NCBI GenBank assembly: GCA_034508935.3
Contig: CM067446.1
Span: forward strand, 20,802,901-20,866,900
Source of the DNA: Berghia stephanieae
Taxonomy: Eukaryota > Mollusca > Gastropoda > Nudibranchia > Aeolidiidae
Direction of reading: 5' to 3'
Length of the DNA: 64,000 nucleotides
Part shown: positions 1 to 33,665 of the stretch, piece after piece
Numbering within the stretch: the stretch's first letter is position 1
Layout of the letters: each line of letters opens with the position of its first letter
Notes under the pieces: model-generated
What the model saw: only the letters and a program-made list of their open reading frames with translations
What the model was told of the DNA's origin: nothing
Databases searched by the model: none
Translations under genes and position numbers: made by a program

Positions 1-1
1 T

Positions 2-104
2 TGGATACAATTTTTACTATTGGCTGATACTTCTTGTAAATTTCATCCATTTCTTAACACTTTGGATACAATTTTTACTATTGGCTGATACTTCTTGTAA
101 ATTT
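2..104. repeat. 43-bp direct duplication inside the LINE RT
   Basis: The segment at 2-44 recurs at 62-104, period 60, inside the reverse transcriptase region. It disrupts the protein C-terminal to YADD. Confidence 0.85.
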
Positions 105-721
105 CTCGTATTGGAAACGCAGTACAATTGCGTATCATCAGCGTATTGATGGTAAGACAGACCAAAACTTCTGATGATTTTAGACAGAGGGTCAACGTAC
201 AAAACAAAAAGAACGGGTCCAAGTACTGAACCCTGGGGAACCCCACAATCAAGAAAGATTTCCTCCGATCTATATTCATCCACCGTAATAATCTGTTTAC
301 CATTAAACAAATATGACCTAAACCAATCAAGCGCTGCACCAGACACGCCATAAGTAATTTCAAGACGTTTGAGAAGAAGATTGTGATCAATAGTATCAAA
401 AGCAGACGATAGGTCAAGCAAATTCAGCAAAGAACATGAACCATTGTCTATAACAGAGAGGAGATCATTAACAACCCTAACAAGTGCGGTTTCCGTCGAA
501 TGATGTTGCCTATAAGCAGACTGAAATTTTTCTTCAAGACAATTATTTTTAAAATGAGACAGTAATTGTTTCAAAACAAGCTTTTCTAAGATCTTAGAGA
601 GAAAAGGAAGATTAGAGACAGGGCGATAGTTTTTTAAGTTCTCTTTATCGAGATCAGGTTTTTTCAAAAGGGGTTTGACATGAGCAACTTTGTAAATGTC
701 TGGTACAGCACCTGACTGCAA
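17..721 (-). CDS. LINE reverse transcriptase domain (partial)
   Basis: An open stretch of 234 residues covering the fingers and palm of a CR1/L2-type reverse transcriptase. YRPVSNLPFLSKILEKLVL opens the domain, the F-D palm block reads LLDLSSAFDTIDH, the primer-grip side has GVPQGSVLGP and the catalytic motif is YADD. It ends in a duplicated 43-base segment at the window edge. In an intact element it would copy the LINE RNA by target-primed reverse transcription. It is out of frame with the preceding linker. Confidence 0.88.
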   Translation of the reverse strand: MQSGAVPDIYKVAHVKPLLKKPDLDKENLKNYRPVSNLPFLSKILEKLVLKQLLSHFKNNCLEEKFQSAYRQHHSTETALVRVVNDLLSVIDNGSCSLLNLLDLSSAFDTIDHNLLLKRLEITYGVSGAALDWFRSYLFNGKQIITVDEYRSEEIFLDCGVPQGSVLGPVLFVLYVDPLSKIIRSFGLSYHQYADDTQLYCVSNTRNLQEVSANSKNCIQSVKKWMKFTRSISQ

Positions 722-774
722 CGAATTATTAACAATACATGTAAATGGTGTTAAAATTACATCAATGCATTTTT

Positions 775-1227
775 TTAAATGGCAGTATTTAAGGGGTCTA
801 AATCACAACTTTTAGTTGGAGACGACATAATGCAATCACATAAGTCAGCTTCAGTAATCTTTGAAAAATGTGTTAATGAATCACCATGAAACGTGTCAAA
901 TGTTGTATGGATCGATTCAGACGAGAGTTCTTTCCTGATGGTATCCGTTTTTTCTTTAAAATATTGACCAAAGCGAGTTGGTAGATCTGCACGATCGATT
1001 AAAGATGGGAGAGCTGGTTGCGTCTGTTGTCCCAGCAGTTCCTTGGTCAAGGCAAAGAATTGTCTCGAACGTCCCACGTTTTTGAGGCTTTCTTCATAGA
1101 ATTTCTTTTTGGCCCTGAAATTGACGGCTTTTGCATCATTTCTAGCCGCGATGTATCGCTTCTTATCGACAGCATCTCTGGACTTGAGCCATTTTCTTTC
1201 TGCCCGCCTCCTGGCTAATCCATTCAA
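775..1227 (-). CDS. LINE linker between endonuclease and RT
   Basis: 150 open residues beginning near LARRRAERKWLKSRD, a basic block that in CR1/L2 elements follows the endonuclease, and continuing through FYEESLKNVG and SRQFFALTKELLG to SPTKSCDLDP just before the RT domain. It is one base out of frame with the upstream endonuclease: the reading at about 1240 changes a likely W codon, TGG, to TG. It has no function alone. Confidence 0.8.
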   Translation of the reverse strand: MNGLARRRAERKWLKSRDAVDKKRYIAARNDAKAVNFRAKKKFYEESLKNVGRSRQFFALTKELLGQQTQPALPSLIDRADLPTRFGQYFKEKTDTIRKELSSESIHTTFDTFHGDSLTHFSKITEADLCDCIMSSPTKSCDLDPLNTAI

Positions 1228-1229
1228 TT

Positions 1230-2081
1230 TTATTTCGGTATTATACAGGGTGCTTGACGTCTCACTTTTACTGCTCTAGTTTTTAAGGGAGCATGCTTGT
1301 CCACCGTACCAACAATTGACTCGTGGAGACCATTCGCATCATGTTTATTTTTAACGTTATGGTCAATGTCTTGTTTAAAAATGTTCATGTTTATATTCTT
1401 CAAATTACGAGATGTTATCATCTTTTTTACTTCGTGCTTCATTGGAAATAAAACGCAAAACATAATCAAATGATGGTCAGAGATGAATTTATCAATATTT
1501 GAGACAGGTGAAGAGAGAGAATGTTCAATGTCTGTAATGACATGATCTATTGTGTGGCCATGGTTGTTTGTAGGACCGCTTACACGTTGAATATAGTTGT
1601 TTGTGTCAATAAGCTCCCGAAATACTTTCGATTCATTTTTGTTTCCGAAATAATCAATGTTAAAATCACCTATAAAAATATTATGCTTTTTGTTTATGGA
1701 TTGCATAGACATAAATTCTCCGAACTCTGATAAAAAATCAATTGTTGATATTTTGTTTTGTTGGCTTGGTGGTGGGCGGTAGACACAGTGAAACGACTTT
1801 TTAAAATTATTTTCATGAATGGCAAATCCAGCGTATTCAAAATTTCTAAAATTATCATGGTGAAATGATATCTTGTCAAAGAGTGACAAGTTGTAAATAA
1901 TTGCAATTCCACCTCCTTTCCTCCCAATGCGTGGAAATGATTTAATACAAAAGCCTTCGGGTGTAATTGCTTTCATAATTGGATCATCATATGAATGATT
2001 AAGCCATGTTTCCAAGATGACAAAAATAGTCATTTTATGATTTTCAATAATGTCGATTATGTCTTGAGTTTTATTACACAC
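1230..2081 (-). CDS. LINE AP-type endonuclease domain
   Basis: 283 open residues with the exonuclease-endonuclease-phosphatase fold of CR1/L2 elements: ILETWL (catalytic E), the RKGGGIAI block, YRPPP, IGDFNID and the C-terminal SDHHLI, whose D and H are catalytic. It would nick target DNA to prime reverse transcription. The N-terminus (GLLNVRS) lies in another frame just upstream, at 2080-2120. Confidence 0.88.
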   Translation of the reverse strand: MCNKTQDIIDIIENHKMTIFVILETWLNHSYDDPIMKAITPEGFCIKSFPRIGRKGGGIAIIYNLSLFDKISFHHDNFRNFEYAGFAIHENNFKKSFHCVYRPPPSQQNKISTIDFLSEFGEFMSMQSINKKHNIFIGDFNIDYFGNKNESKVFRELIDTNNYIQRVSGPTNNHGHTIDHVITDIEHSLSSPVSNIDKFISDHHLIMFCVLFPMKHEVKKMITSRNLKNINMNIFKQDIDHNVKNKHDANGLHESIVGTVDKHAPLKTRAVKVRRQAPCIIPK

Positions 2082-2134
2082 GATCTAACATTTAGTAATC
2101 CAATTTTTAAACTGGTATGATCACTACGTGCAGG

Positions 2135-2187
<53 letters not shown>

Positions 2188-2296
2188 GCTCAAGACGGTG
2201 CTGTTGCTGCGAGTTGTTGTCATGGTGGTCGTTAATTTCATACTGACTGTCACGGACAGTGTTGACATTTGACAAGGAACGGTGAGGATTACTCAT
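2057..2296 (-). CDS. Q-rich N-terminus of the LINE ORF
   Basis: Starts MSNPHRSLSNVN and runs through about 20 glutamines encoded by a CAA repeat (2131-2188 as TTG on the plus strand) into LKIGLLNVRS, the first strand of the endonuclease. The rest of this frame after 2080 is out of register with the endonuclease. Confidence 0.7.
2131..2188. repeat. (TTG)n microsatellite coding poly-Q on the minus strand
   Basis: An almost perfect TTG run inside the LINE ORF N-terminus. It has probably expanded after insertion. Confidence 0.9.
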
Positions 2297-2892
2297 TGAA
2301 GTGATTAGATTAGTGTTGATAAATTGAAGCGAGGATCGAGGTCGTAGGGGGAGCGGGCGTGGGGTTGGCCGATGACCAATGACGGTGGTTATAGGGCGTT
2401 GTTTTCGTCTACCCCTCTGAGTCTGTTCATAAAATTAGTATTATAAATAGATCGATGTACACGGTAGTTGTTAAAAGTTGTAAAATATAGCACAGTGAAT
2501 AAAGTTTCCAATATGGCTGTAAACAAATAGCAGTTTAAAACTATGTTCGACTTTGGAAAATCCATACTTAAATTTTAAAATTTTAGAAAAATCCTCTGTT
2601 AGAAATCGTTAAAATGTATATCAATAAAACCACAAGACTATCACAAATCAGATGGTATTAAAATCCAGGCGAAATGTCAGATAAAAATCACTCAAAACAC
2701 GTAAATGAAAGAGCCAACAAAAACAAGACTCGCCGGTCAGGCGTGTTACAATAAATTATGATATGGTGGATAATAATGGTATTTAAATCGCGCATTTTCA
2801 TCACTGTGTGATGCTCAATGCAACTACTGTGGAGGTATACAATATTTACATATAAAACGTATACCGCAATGATATCAATTGCAACAAAGTAG
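2297..2892. other. LINE 5' flank / no gene seen
   Basis: Probably 5' untranslated sequence of the minus-strand LINE, then AT-rich unique-looking DNA. I see no ORF, tRNA or clear terminus here. Confidence 0.5.
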
Positions 2893-3538
<646 letters not shown>

Positions 3539-4004
3539 ATACTCTTTAAAAACAAACAGCATATCGGAGAATCGAACCTTAATTCTCCCATTGTTTGATC
3601 TTACCCGACGTGAGCATTTTTGCAGGTCCGAAAACCGGACGCAATAATAGGGCCGTTGCTTTAAGATTATTTCCATGACAACATTGAGACCAAAACAATT
3701 TGGGTTATCAGACCTGTATATATGGATACGTCGTGCTTACCCCATCTCACGAGCAAAACAAATCACACTGGAGGAGTGAAAATGTTGAAAACAAAACACA
3801 TCAACTAAAATTTAGTTGAGTGACGATAATTTGTTTTATAATCGAAAAATAATAATATAACTTTTTTTTTCTCCCGCCATTATCTGCATGAGTTGTGTGT
3901 AACCTCAGGAAGCCTTAAGATCCAAACGGGTTTTGGTTATATATTGTCCAAAACCTCAGAGACAGAATCTGAAGGGATCGGGTGAGAAGAGAAAATAAAA
4001 ATAA

Positions 4005-4087
4005 AACAACAACAGCAACAGCAACAACAATAACAACAACAACAACAACAACAATAACAACCACAGCAACAACAAGAACAAAACAAA
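4005..4087. repeat. (CAA)n microsatellite
   Basis: CAA run with CAG and TAA variants just upstream of the zinc-knuckle ORF. Confidence 0.9.
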
Positions 4088-4094
4088 TGATGAC

Positions 4095-4889
4095 TTGGGT
4101 GACAGGAAGAAGGATGGTGTGGATTTGTACCCCTACTGCCCAACACCAAGAATAATAGACGTCGGGATCTTTAAAGGGTTCCTGTATTACAAGGAAATGC
4201 ATGACAATCGATGCAGGAATTGCATTGAGCAAGGCCATAGTGCCACAGCATGTAGAAAACAAGTCATCTGCAGAAGATGCAAAACAGGCGGACATAGGAA
4301 AGTCGATTGTCCAATGCATCTGGAGGAAAAAGAAGTGGAAACGGAGGAGGATAGAGTTAAAAACTATGAGAGGGAGGAGGAGAGGGAGGAGAAAGAGGAG
4401 GAGTCGGAAAAGGAGTCGGAAGAAGAAATGGAGGGGGAGAGAGAGGAGACGGAAGAGGAGGAAGAGAAGGAGGCGGAGGACGAGGAAGAAGTAGAAAGGG
4501 AGAGAAAAGGGAAGAGAGAAGAAAGGAGACAAAAAGTGGAGAGAATCGGGAGGTGGGAGATAAGGACCAAAAAAAAACAACCACATGATAGAATTAATAG
4601 ACAGGGAGGAGAGGAAGTAAGAAAAGATATGGAAGTGGTAAAAGAAGGAAATGGAAAGAAGAAGCGAGGTAACGATGAACAGGTAAGAGAGATGCGAGAA
4701 GGTGAGATCGGTGGAAAAGGAAAATCAAATGAATTCATGGAAGAGGATAAGGAAAAAGAAAGGAGAGGTCGGAAAGAAAAAGAAAAGATAGAGACAGAAA
4801 GAGAAAGAGAAGAAAAGAGAGAGAGGGGGAGACAAGTTGTGAGGGGAGGCCAAAAAAAAAGTTTAAAACAATGGAGGATTATGTTATGA
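4095..4889 (+). CDS. Zinc-knuckle, highly charged retroelement ORF1-like protein
   Basis: A 264-residue frame. Residues 1-35 include a YPYCPTPRIIDVGIFKGF block. Two CCHC knuckles follow, CRNCIEQGHSATAC and CRRCKTGGHRKVDC, both CX2CX4HX4C. The rest is an E/K/R-rich tail. Such proteins bind the RNA of retroelements; this layout is familiar from ORF1 of invertebrate LINEs. No endonuclease or RT accompanies it on this strand, so it is an isolated relic. A Gag origin cannot be excluded. The acidic-basic tail is strongly purine-biased (GAG/GAA/AGA), which also makes long antisense frames. Confidence 0.65.
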   Translation: MGDRKKDGVDLYPYCPTPRIIDVGIFKGFLYYKEMHDNRCRNCIEQGHSATACRKQVICRRCKTGGHRKVDCPMHLEEKEVETEEDRVKNYEREEEREEKEEESEKESEEEMEGEREETEEEEEKEAEDEEEVERERKGKREERRQKVERIGRWEIRTKKKQPHDRINRQGGEEVRKDMEVVKEGNGKKKRGNDEQVREMREGEIGGKGKSNEFMEEDKEKERRGRKEKEKIETEREREEKRERGRQVVRGGQKKSLKQWRIML

Positions 4890-5104
4890 CAAGATCTTCT
4901 AGTAGAAAGAGAGTAGGGTCACCAGAAGAGGAAGGAAAAAGAGGTCGCCCAAAACTATCTGAGTAAAAATGGTGTTAAAAAGAGATTGCTATCTACATAT
5001 TCGCTGCCTCTGATTACGGGTCATCGCATGGGTCATAAACTCCTCATTGATAATAATCTCATTGGCATTATATAATAAAATGATGAGACTCTTAGTAGTT
5101 ATAA

Positions 5105-5475
<371 letters not shown>

Positions 5476-5529
5476 TTGTTCCTTTTTTTTATGCACTTGA
5501 AATTTATTTTTTTTAAACTTGAACCAAAA

Positions 5530-5584
5530 TAAAAGAGCGAAGTTTTAATTCTCAAAAGAAACTTCATCACATGACGCTCTTTTG
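5530..5584 (+). promoter_or_regulatory. Hairpin and CLEAR-like E-box upstream of AP5Z1
   Basis: AAAGAGCG and its complement CGCTCTTT bracket an inner AAGTTT/AAACTT pair, forming a possible hairpin. Within it TCACATGAC (5567-5575) differs by one base from the TCACGTGAC core of TFEB-type lysosomal gene sites. Its position, 68-76 bases before the ATG, fits a proximal promoter or 5' UTR. The regulatory role is inference. Confidence 0.35.
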
Positions 5585-5642
5585 CAGGAGAAGACAACCA
5601 TTGGAAAGCAAAGCCAACCATCAACAGTAAACAAACGCAAAA

Positions 5643-28278
<22,636 letters not shown>

Positions 28279-28667
28279 TATAAGATTATATATCCTGTAT
28301 CAATTAGGGATTGTGCAATTCTGTCTTTTAAAACCTGAAAAACATGTATAGCCATACTTTTTATATTTTTATATTTAATGACAACTTTATTTGTCTCTGT
28401 AAAGATAATGAAAGCCTTAATTGATAGGAAGCTTTTAGTTCATTGCTGAAAACTGGTAATGGGGCATTTTTTATTTAATTTCTTCTTGTTTTTTTTTTTT
28501 GTCTTTTATTTTTTCAACATTTCACATCTTAAAATTTTATTTTATAGTTTGAAACAAAATATATTGTATTCTCATATAAATACATGGCAAGTACACTTTG
28601 AAGTTAATCAGTGCCGCCTAATATGTGATACTGTAGTGATAGTTATCCTTTCTTTAAGATTCAACCC

Positions 28668-28803
28668 AATGGTGGATGAGATGGTCTTCTTGACTTGACT
28701 CAGTCCCTTGTCTCTTCTGGGAGAATAGGCAGAGAGATTGTCTTTTATCCCCTTACATCAGTTTTCTTTTTTTTTCTTTTTCTGTGTGCCTTTCTGCTTT
28801 TAG
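28668..28803 (+). mobile_element. LINE-derived short element, 5' fragment
   Basis: TTGTCTTTTATCCCCTTACA and the following pyrimidine-rich stretch match the first 130 bases of the family; cut off where the next SINE begins. Confidence 0.4.
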
Positions 28804-29095
28804 GGGGTCCCAATAGCTCAGTTGGTAGAGCACTCGCTTCACACCAGAGCACTCGCTTCACACGCAAAGGGACTGAGATCGATCCTGGGTTCAGTCGAAA
28901 TTTTTTTTGGACCCCCCTGCCACCTAGCAGTGAATGGGTAGCTGAGTCTGTTAGATTTGGGGGAAAGTACTTTGCGATAGACTAGCATCCTATCCAATGG
29001 ATAGCAAGCAATTGCTATTGTCCGTTTCACTCTATAAAAACTGGGATAAATTCCGGCTCCATAGGCAGAATGGCTCTGAAGGTCTACTGTACTTT
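28804..29095 (+). mobile_element. tRNA-derived SINE
   Basis: AGCTCAGTTGGTAGAGCAC (28815-28833) is a canonical A box and CTGGGTTCAG (28886-28895) a B-box-like site; 18 bases (GAGCACTCGCTTCACACC type) are duplicated between them. The body includes GACTAGCATCCTATCC and AATTGCTATTGTCCGTTTCA. Not a functional tRNA: the acceptor arms do not pair. Confidence 0.7.
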
Positions 29096-29130
29096 TTTTT
29101 CTGCATTTGACCTGGAGTGGAATAATTTAA

Positions 29131-29209
29131 AAAATTATACGAGTCTTACCTTGGGAATATGATGTATGATCATAATTATTCCGTCTCTTAATGCTGAAGG
29201 AGTCAATTG
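29131..29209. repeat. Left terminal repeat of the DIRS-like fossil
   Basis: Inverted copy lies at 29418-29496. Contains CGAGTCTTACCTTGGGAA and ATTATTCCGTCTCTTAATGC. Confidence 0.85.
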
Positions 29210-29417
29210 GAAGAAGCGCTGCGTCACGTGATCACGATTTAACTCAGAAAAAGCTGCCCACAACAAGTGTTTAGTAATAATAATAACAACTAAAACAAGT
29301 ACTCTATGATAGATAACCACACACATGTAATATATAGCACAATTTCACTGAAAACCAACAATAATACTCAAAATCGAATCATAATTATATTTATAGTTAG
29401 GGCAAAGGAGGGAAGGG

Positions 29418-29540
29418 CAATTGACTCCTTCAGCATTAAGAGACGGAATAATTATCATCATACATCATCTTCCCAAGGTAAGACTCGTATAATTTTTAAA
29501 TTATTCCGTCTACTTTAATGCTGATAGGAGCCACTTGGAG
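29418..29540. repeat. Internal complementary region of the DIRS-like fossil
   Basis: Two abutting halves. 29418-29496 is the complement of the left terminus and 29499-29540 the complement of the right terminus at about 36800-36872. Joined complements of both ends are the DIRS hallmark, used for circular intermediates. Confidence 0.8.
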
Positions 29541-32500
29541 ATTTCAAAGCAGGGAGGTTTTGAGGATAGTACCGATTTGCAAAAGATTCCAATGATATTC
29601 AATAGGCTTTTTATAGAATCGAGCAAAGGTAGACTCCCTTTTCCATCTTGCCGTATTAAGTACATGCCATACATCTACACCCTTAGCCGCTGAAGAGCCA
29701 GATGCTGATCGTGTGCTGTGTGCTTTAAATATGTTAGTATCCACTCCTGATTTGGTTAGGATAAGTCTTATCCAACGTGACAGTGTATCCTTGGAGCTCC
29801 TAAGTGAGGATTAAGGGTGCTAATAAACAATTTTAGAAGATCGAAGCGGTCTAGTCTGTTTCAAGTATGCTTGTAGATATGTCATAACACAAATCCGTCA
29901 TGTCCTCGTTAATGCATGGAGTGTAATAATGGTTTGAGAATTAGAAGGCGAGTTGTGTTTAAGCAATTTACTAATATGGAATATAGCTTTACTATCGGAA
30001 ATAGACAAACAACATGATTCAATAGTCATGGCATGAAATGTTGGCACTATGTCTGTAACAAGAGCACATAGCATAAAAAGTTTGGCTCCTAACATAAAAA
30101 GGTTAAGATCACGAGCAGGGGAAAGTGACCTTAAATATTTAACACATGTAAGAGCACGAGTGGGTGAGAATGAAATACACTTACTTTCATGAATCTACAC
30201 ACTAGCGGATCTGAACCGGTCTCATTCAATGTTGACACTGCTGACCTGGCTGTATTGAGGGCACTGTATCGCAATCCAGATTGAAATAATATTGCTCAAA
30301 AACGCTAGAGTAGCCTGAACTCTTTTACTCATAGGGTTTACTCCATCAGCATCACAAAACTGGATAAATTTCAGTAAGTAACTATTATACTATTTTTGGG
30401 TGTTGTGACGCCAACTTTTCATTATTATTTTTAAGGCGTGCTTGGAAACTCTTGTTCTTTCCTGAAAGATTTTTGTCACTGAATATAAAGAATCACCAAT
30501 CAACTATTAGCTTTGGATGTAAAGGGTGCACAGCTGCCCTATCTGATGCCAATGTCAATAGGTGTTTTGAGGCTTTTAAATGAACCAGAGGCACTATTAT
30601 TAGCATTGTCATAAGTTTGGGGAACCAAGTCTGAGTTTGCCAAATTGGTGCTATCACCAAGCTCGCGATACCTTGTCCTGTTGTATCTTTTGTAGAGCCC
30701 TGGGGATCATATTGAATGGTGGGAATAAATACACAAATCCAGCTCATAAAGATAAAAGGCATTAATGGCACAGGCAGATGGATCAGGAAATACGACATAT
30801 ATTTGGGAATAAGAAAATTGGTTCTAGATGCAAAAAATCAATTTCTGGATTCCAACAATGATCACAGAGATTTTTGAACTCTGCTGATTAAGCGACCATC
30901 AGATGAATAGATAATTTTCTACTTAACATCAGCAATTATTTTCCACTCGGGAATATGACATGCTGAAATCCATATTCCCCTATTTTGCACCATAAAATTA
31001 ACTTTCGTGTGATGTCATTGCATTTAACTGAATGGGTTCCCTCCATGTTATTATTATTAATGTATGAAGCAGCTGTCATATTATCTACTTCTACCTGAAC
31101 GTGACAAGTAGAAATATCTTTGCACAAAGCAAATTGAAGTCCTAAATACACTGCTTTTATTTTAAATGTGATGTGATCCATCTGCTCTTCCTCTGTCCGC
31201 ATACCCTGTGTGACAACATCATTCATAATTGCTCCATAACCATGACCTGAAGCATCAGTTCTCATCACAAAAGAAGGGTTATCTATATGTAACCGTTTCT
31301 TACTGTGGACGCTTCAGACTTCCACCATTCTAATTCAATAAAAGATTGAACGTAAACTTTAATAATTCTATCAAAGTTTTGAGAGCCTCAATTTTTGAAA
31401 CTCAAGACTTCTATAAAATAAAGGTCCATACCTAACAGCAGGGAATGAGGCGACTAACATCCCGATAATCTTAACTAAAAATCTAACTGAGATGGAGGAA
31501 GGAAAGTCTCTGACATGACATATCCAAGGAACTAAGTACAAAACCTAAGTGCTCCATTTTTGAGATGGGGTTAAGTTGACTTATCTGATATTTCAAATCC
31601 TAGCGAATGCACAATATTGGTTGTGTACTTCAAATATGTTCGCATTCCTCATAAGAAGGGCCCTGAATATAAAAATCATCAATATACACACTACATATAA
31701 TTCCCTTAAGATGCAGATGAGCAACATAGGTTTCATGATTGTAGTAAAAATTCTAGGGCTATCACGGAACCCCTGCAAAAGAACAAGGTATTGGTATAAC
31801 GATTCATTGTGAACAAATTTCAGAAATTTTGTAAAATCTGGATGCATGGGCAAAGAATGGTACGCATTAGAAAATCTAACGAAACCATGAAACAGTTTGG
31901 TTCTATAAGTTGTAAACAAGAATGTAAATTGTCCATTTTAAAATGACAATTACACACAAAGGATTGAGGTGTTTTACATTTAATATAATTCGATACTTTT
32001 TCTTCTGCTCACCGGTATAGCACGTTTCTCCTAAGGAAAACATTATTAACAAAATCACCCTCCTCCGGTGTACATTTCTGGATAACACCATCCCTTTCAT
32101 ATTGTATTATCATCTCCTGTAAAGCTACCTTTTCATCCTGTTTAAATTGGATAGTATGAGCTGGTTTCATTGAACAGGAGGAGACAAAAAGTCAATTACA
32201 CATCAGAAATACATTGTATAATAAAAGGGTCAGAGGTATACATTTTCCAAGTAGATTTAAATAATTTAGTTCTGCCCCCATGCAAATAGGTTATCTTATC
32301 CTTTAATTCCTCCTTTTGAAGGTGTGTTGCTTGTGGTGTTGTTTGTTGTTGTTCCATGTCCTTGTACTCCCCCGAAAGGTGTTTGTCCCCCCTCCTTGAC
32401 CTTTTCAAGGTTGGCCTTTGCCTAAAAAAGGAAATCTTTTCTGGCCATGGGACGAGTACGGGGAAAATCTCCTTTGTGGTTTTTGCCACTCGAATAGAAT

Positions 32501-33665
32501 CGTTCATCTCTTTAATTTTATCTTTAATGTTGCTCCCAAATAGCTTGTCACTAACAGGATAGGAAGCGGTACAGAGAGTGTTGAGGTCTTCTCTAATTTC
32601 ACAGCAAAATGACTGTCTTCTGTAGATATCCAAACTATAAGAGGCATTGGTGAGCAAAGCGACTCCATCCGAAATATTTTCAAGTACTTCTTTTTGTCTC
32701 CTTTCACCATCTCCATAGCCCTGCAAACTGCAGTAATGCCTTTCATTAGAGAAACCTGCACTTTCTGCAAGGATGCGTCCCTCATTCTAGAGTCAGGGGA
32801 TATCTGCTTAAAAACCTCCTCATTACATTGGATAACCTCTAGTCTAGAGCAATTGGCTGGCACTGGATATCTTTCAGTGAGAGCGGTAGGGGAGCCCGGG
32901 GTGAAAAGTCACAAAAAGCACTGACATGTTCAGCACATGTTATGTATTGGTCTTTCATCCTGGTTTGTGTTTCATATAAAATCGAAACCTTTCTTCTTAT
33001 TTCCGTATCAGTTTGAGCATCATTGGTTTATAATTTAACCATGGTTCGATGGTTTTCATTTGGTTGGTCGAAGTTGGGACTTTTCACCCCGGCCCTGGGT
33101 CAAAAGTCACACATGCTGGGGCAAAATGTCACAAAAAATAATTAATAATAAAATGTAGCCATGTTCCAAATTTAAACGGCTTTATTCTTTAACATTGTAT
33201 CTATTTCATGATACATCAACAGATCATCATATCAGAAGGCTACTAAGCAACTATTTTGCGAATCTAACAATGTTTTCCTTAAAGATATGGCCATCTCTAG
33301 TGCGCTTTGTTCCAAAAACATCTTTTTTTGTAAGTTTTGAAATTATTTGTTTCTTTGACACCGTCCACATTTCATCCTGCTGGTATTTCACAAATTTATT
33401 GTACACCTTTTCACTCCTGTGATAGAACTCAACCTCAAGGTTGCCCTCATTGTCCATCCCTTTCGTTACGACTCCAGTAAAAAATGAAGGAATTTTTTAC
33501 CGTCGCACTTCACAAATACAAAATCACCTGGTTGTAAAAGTGCAACTTCGTTCTCTGACATGGGTGGTGAAGATGCAGTCAATGAAACGAAGTCGTCATC
33601 CTCTTTATCTAGGTCATAATCACTAATATCATCTATTTGCGAATCGTTTGACTTAAGAATTTTTT

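Larger units (their letters stand above)
1..2296 (-). mobile_element. CR1/L2-like LINE, broken, continues left of the window
   Basis: Non-LTR retrotransposon read on the minus strand. From right to left it shows an N-terminal Q-rich start (2296), an AP-type endonuclease, a linker and a reverse transcriptase running off the left edge. The RT has the NLPFLSKILEK, HSTETALVRV, FDTIDH, GVPQGSVLGP and YADDTQLY blocks typical of the CR1/L2 group. The single long ORF is cut by frame changes near 2080, 1240 and 750, so this copy is dead. No 3' end is present in the window. Confidence 0.9.

Noticed and set aside
1-104. Direct repeat as an LTR
   Set aside because: Only 43 bp, inside an RT coding region; a local duplication.
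4357-4738. Proline/serine-rich minus-strand frames
   Set aside because: Antisense shadow of the purine-rich charged tail.
28815-28900. Functional tRNA gene
   Set aside because: Good A box but no paired acceptor stem and a SINE body follows.
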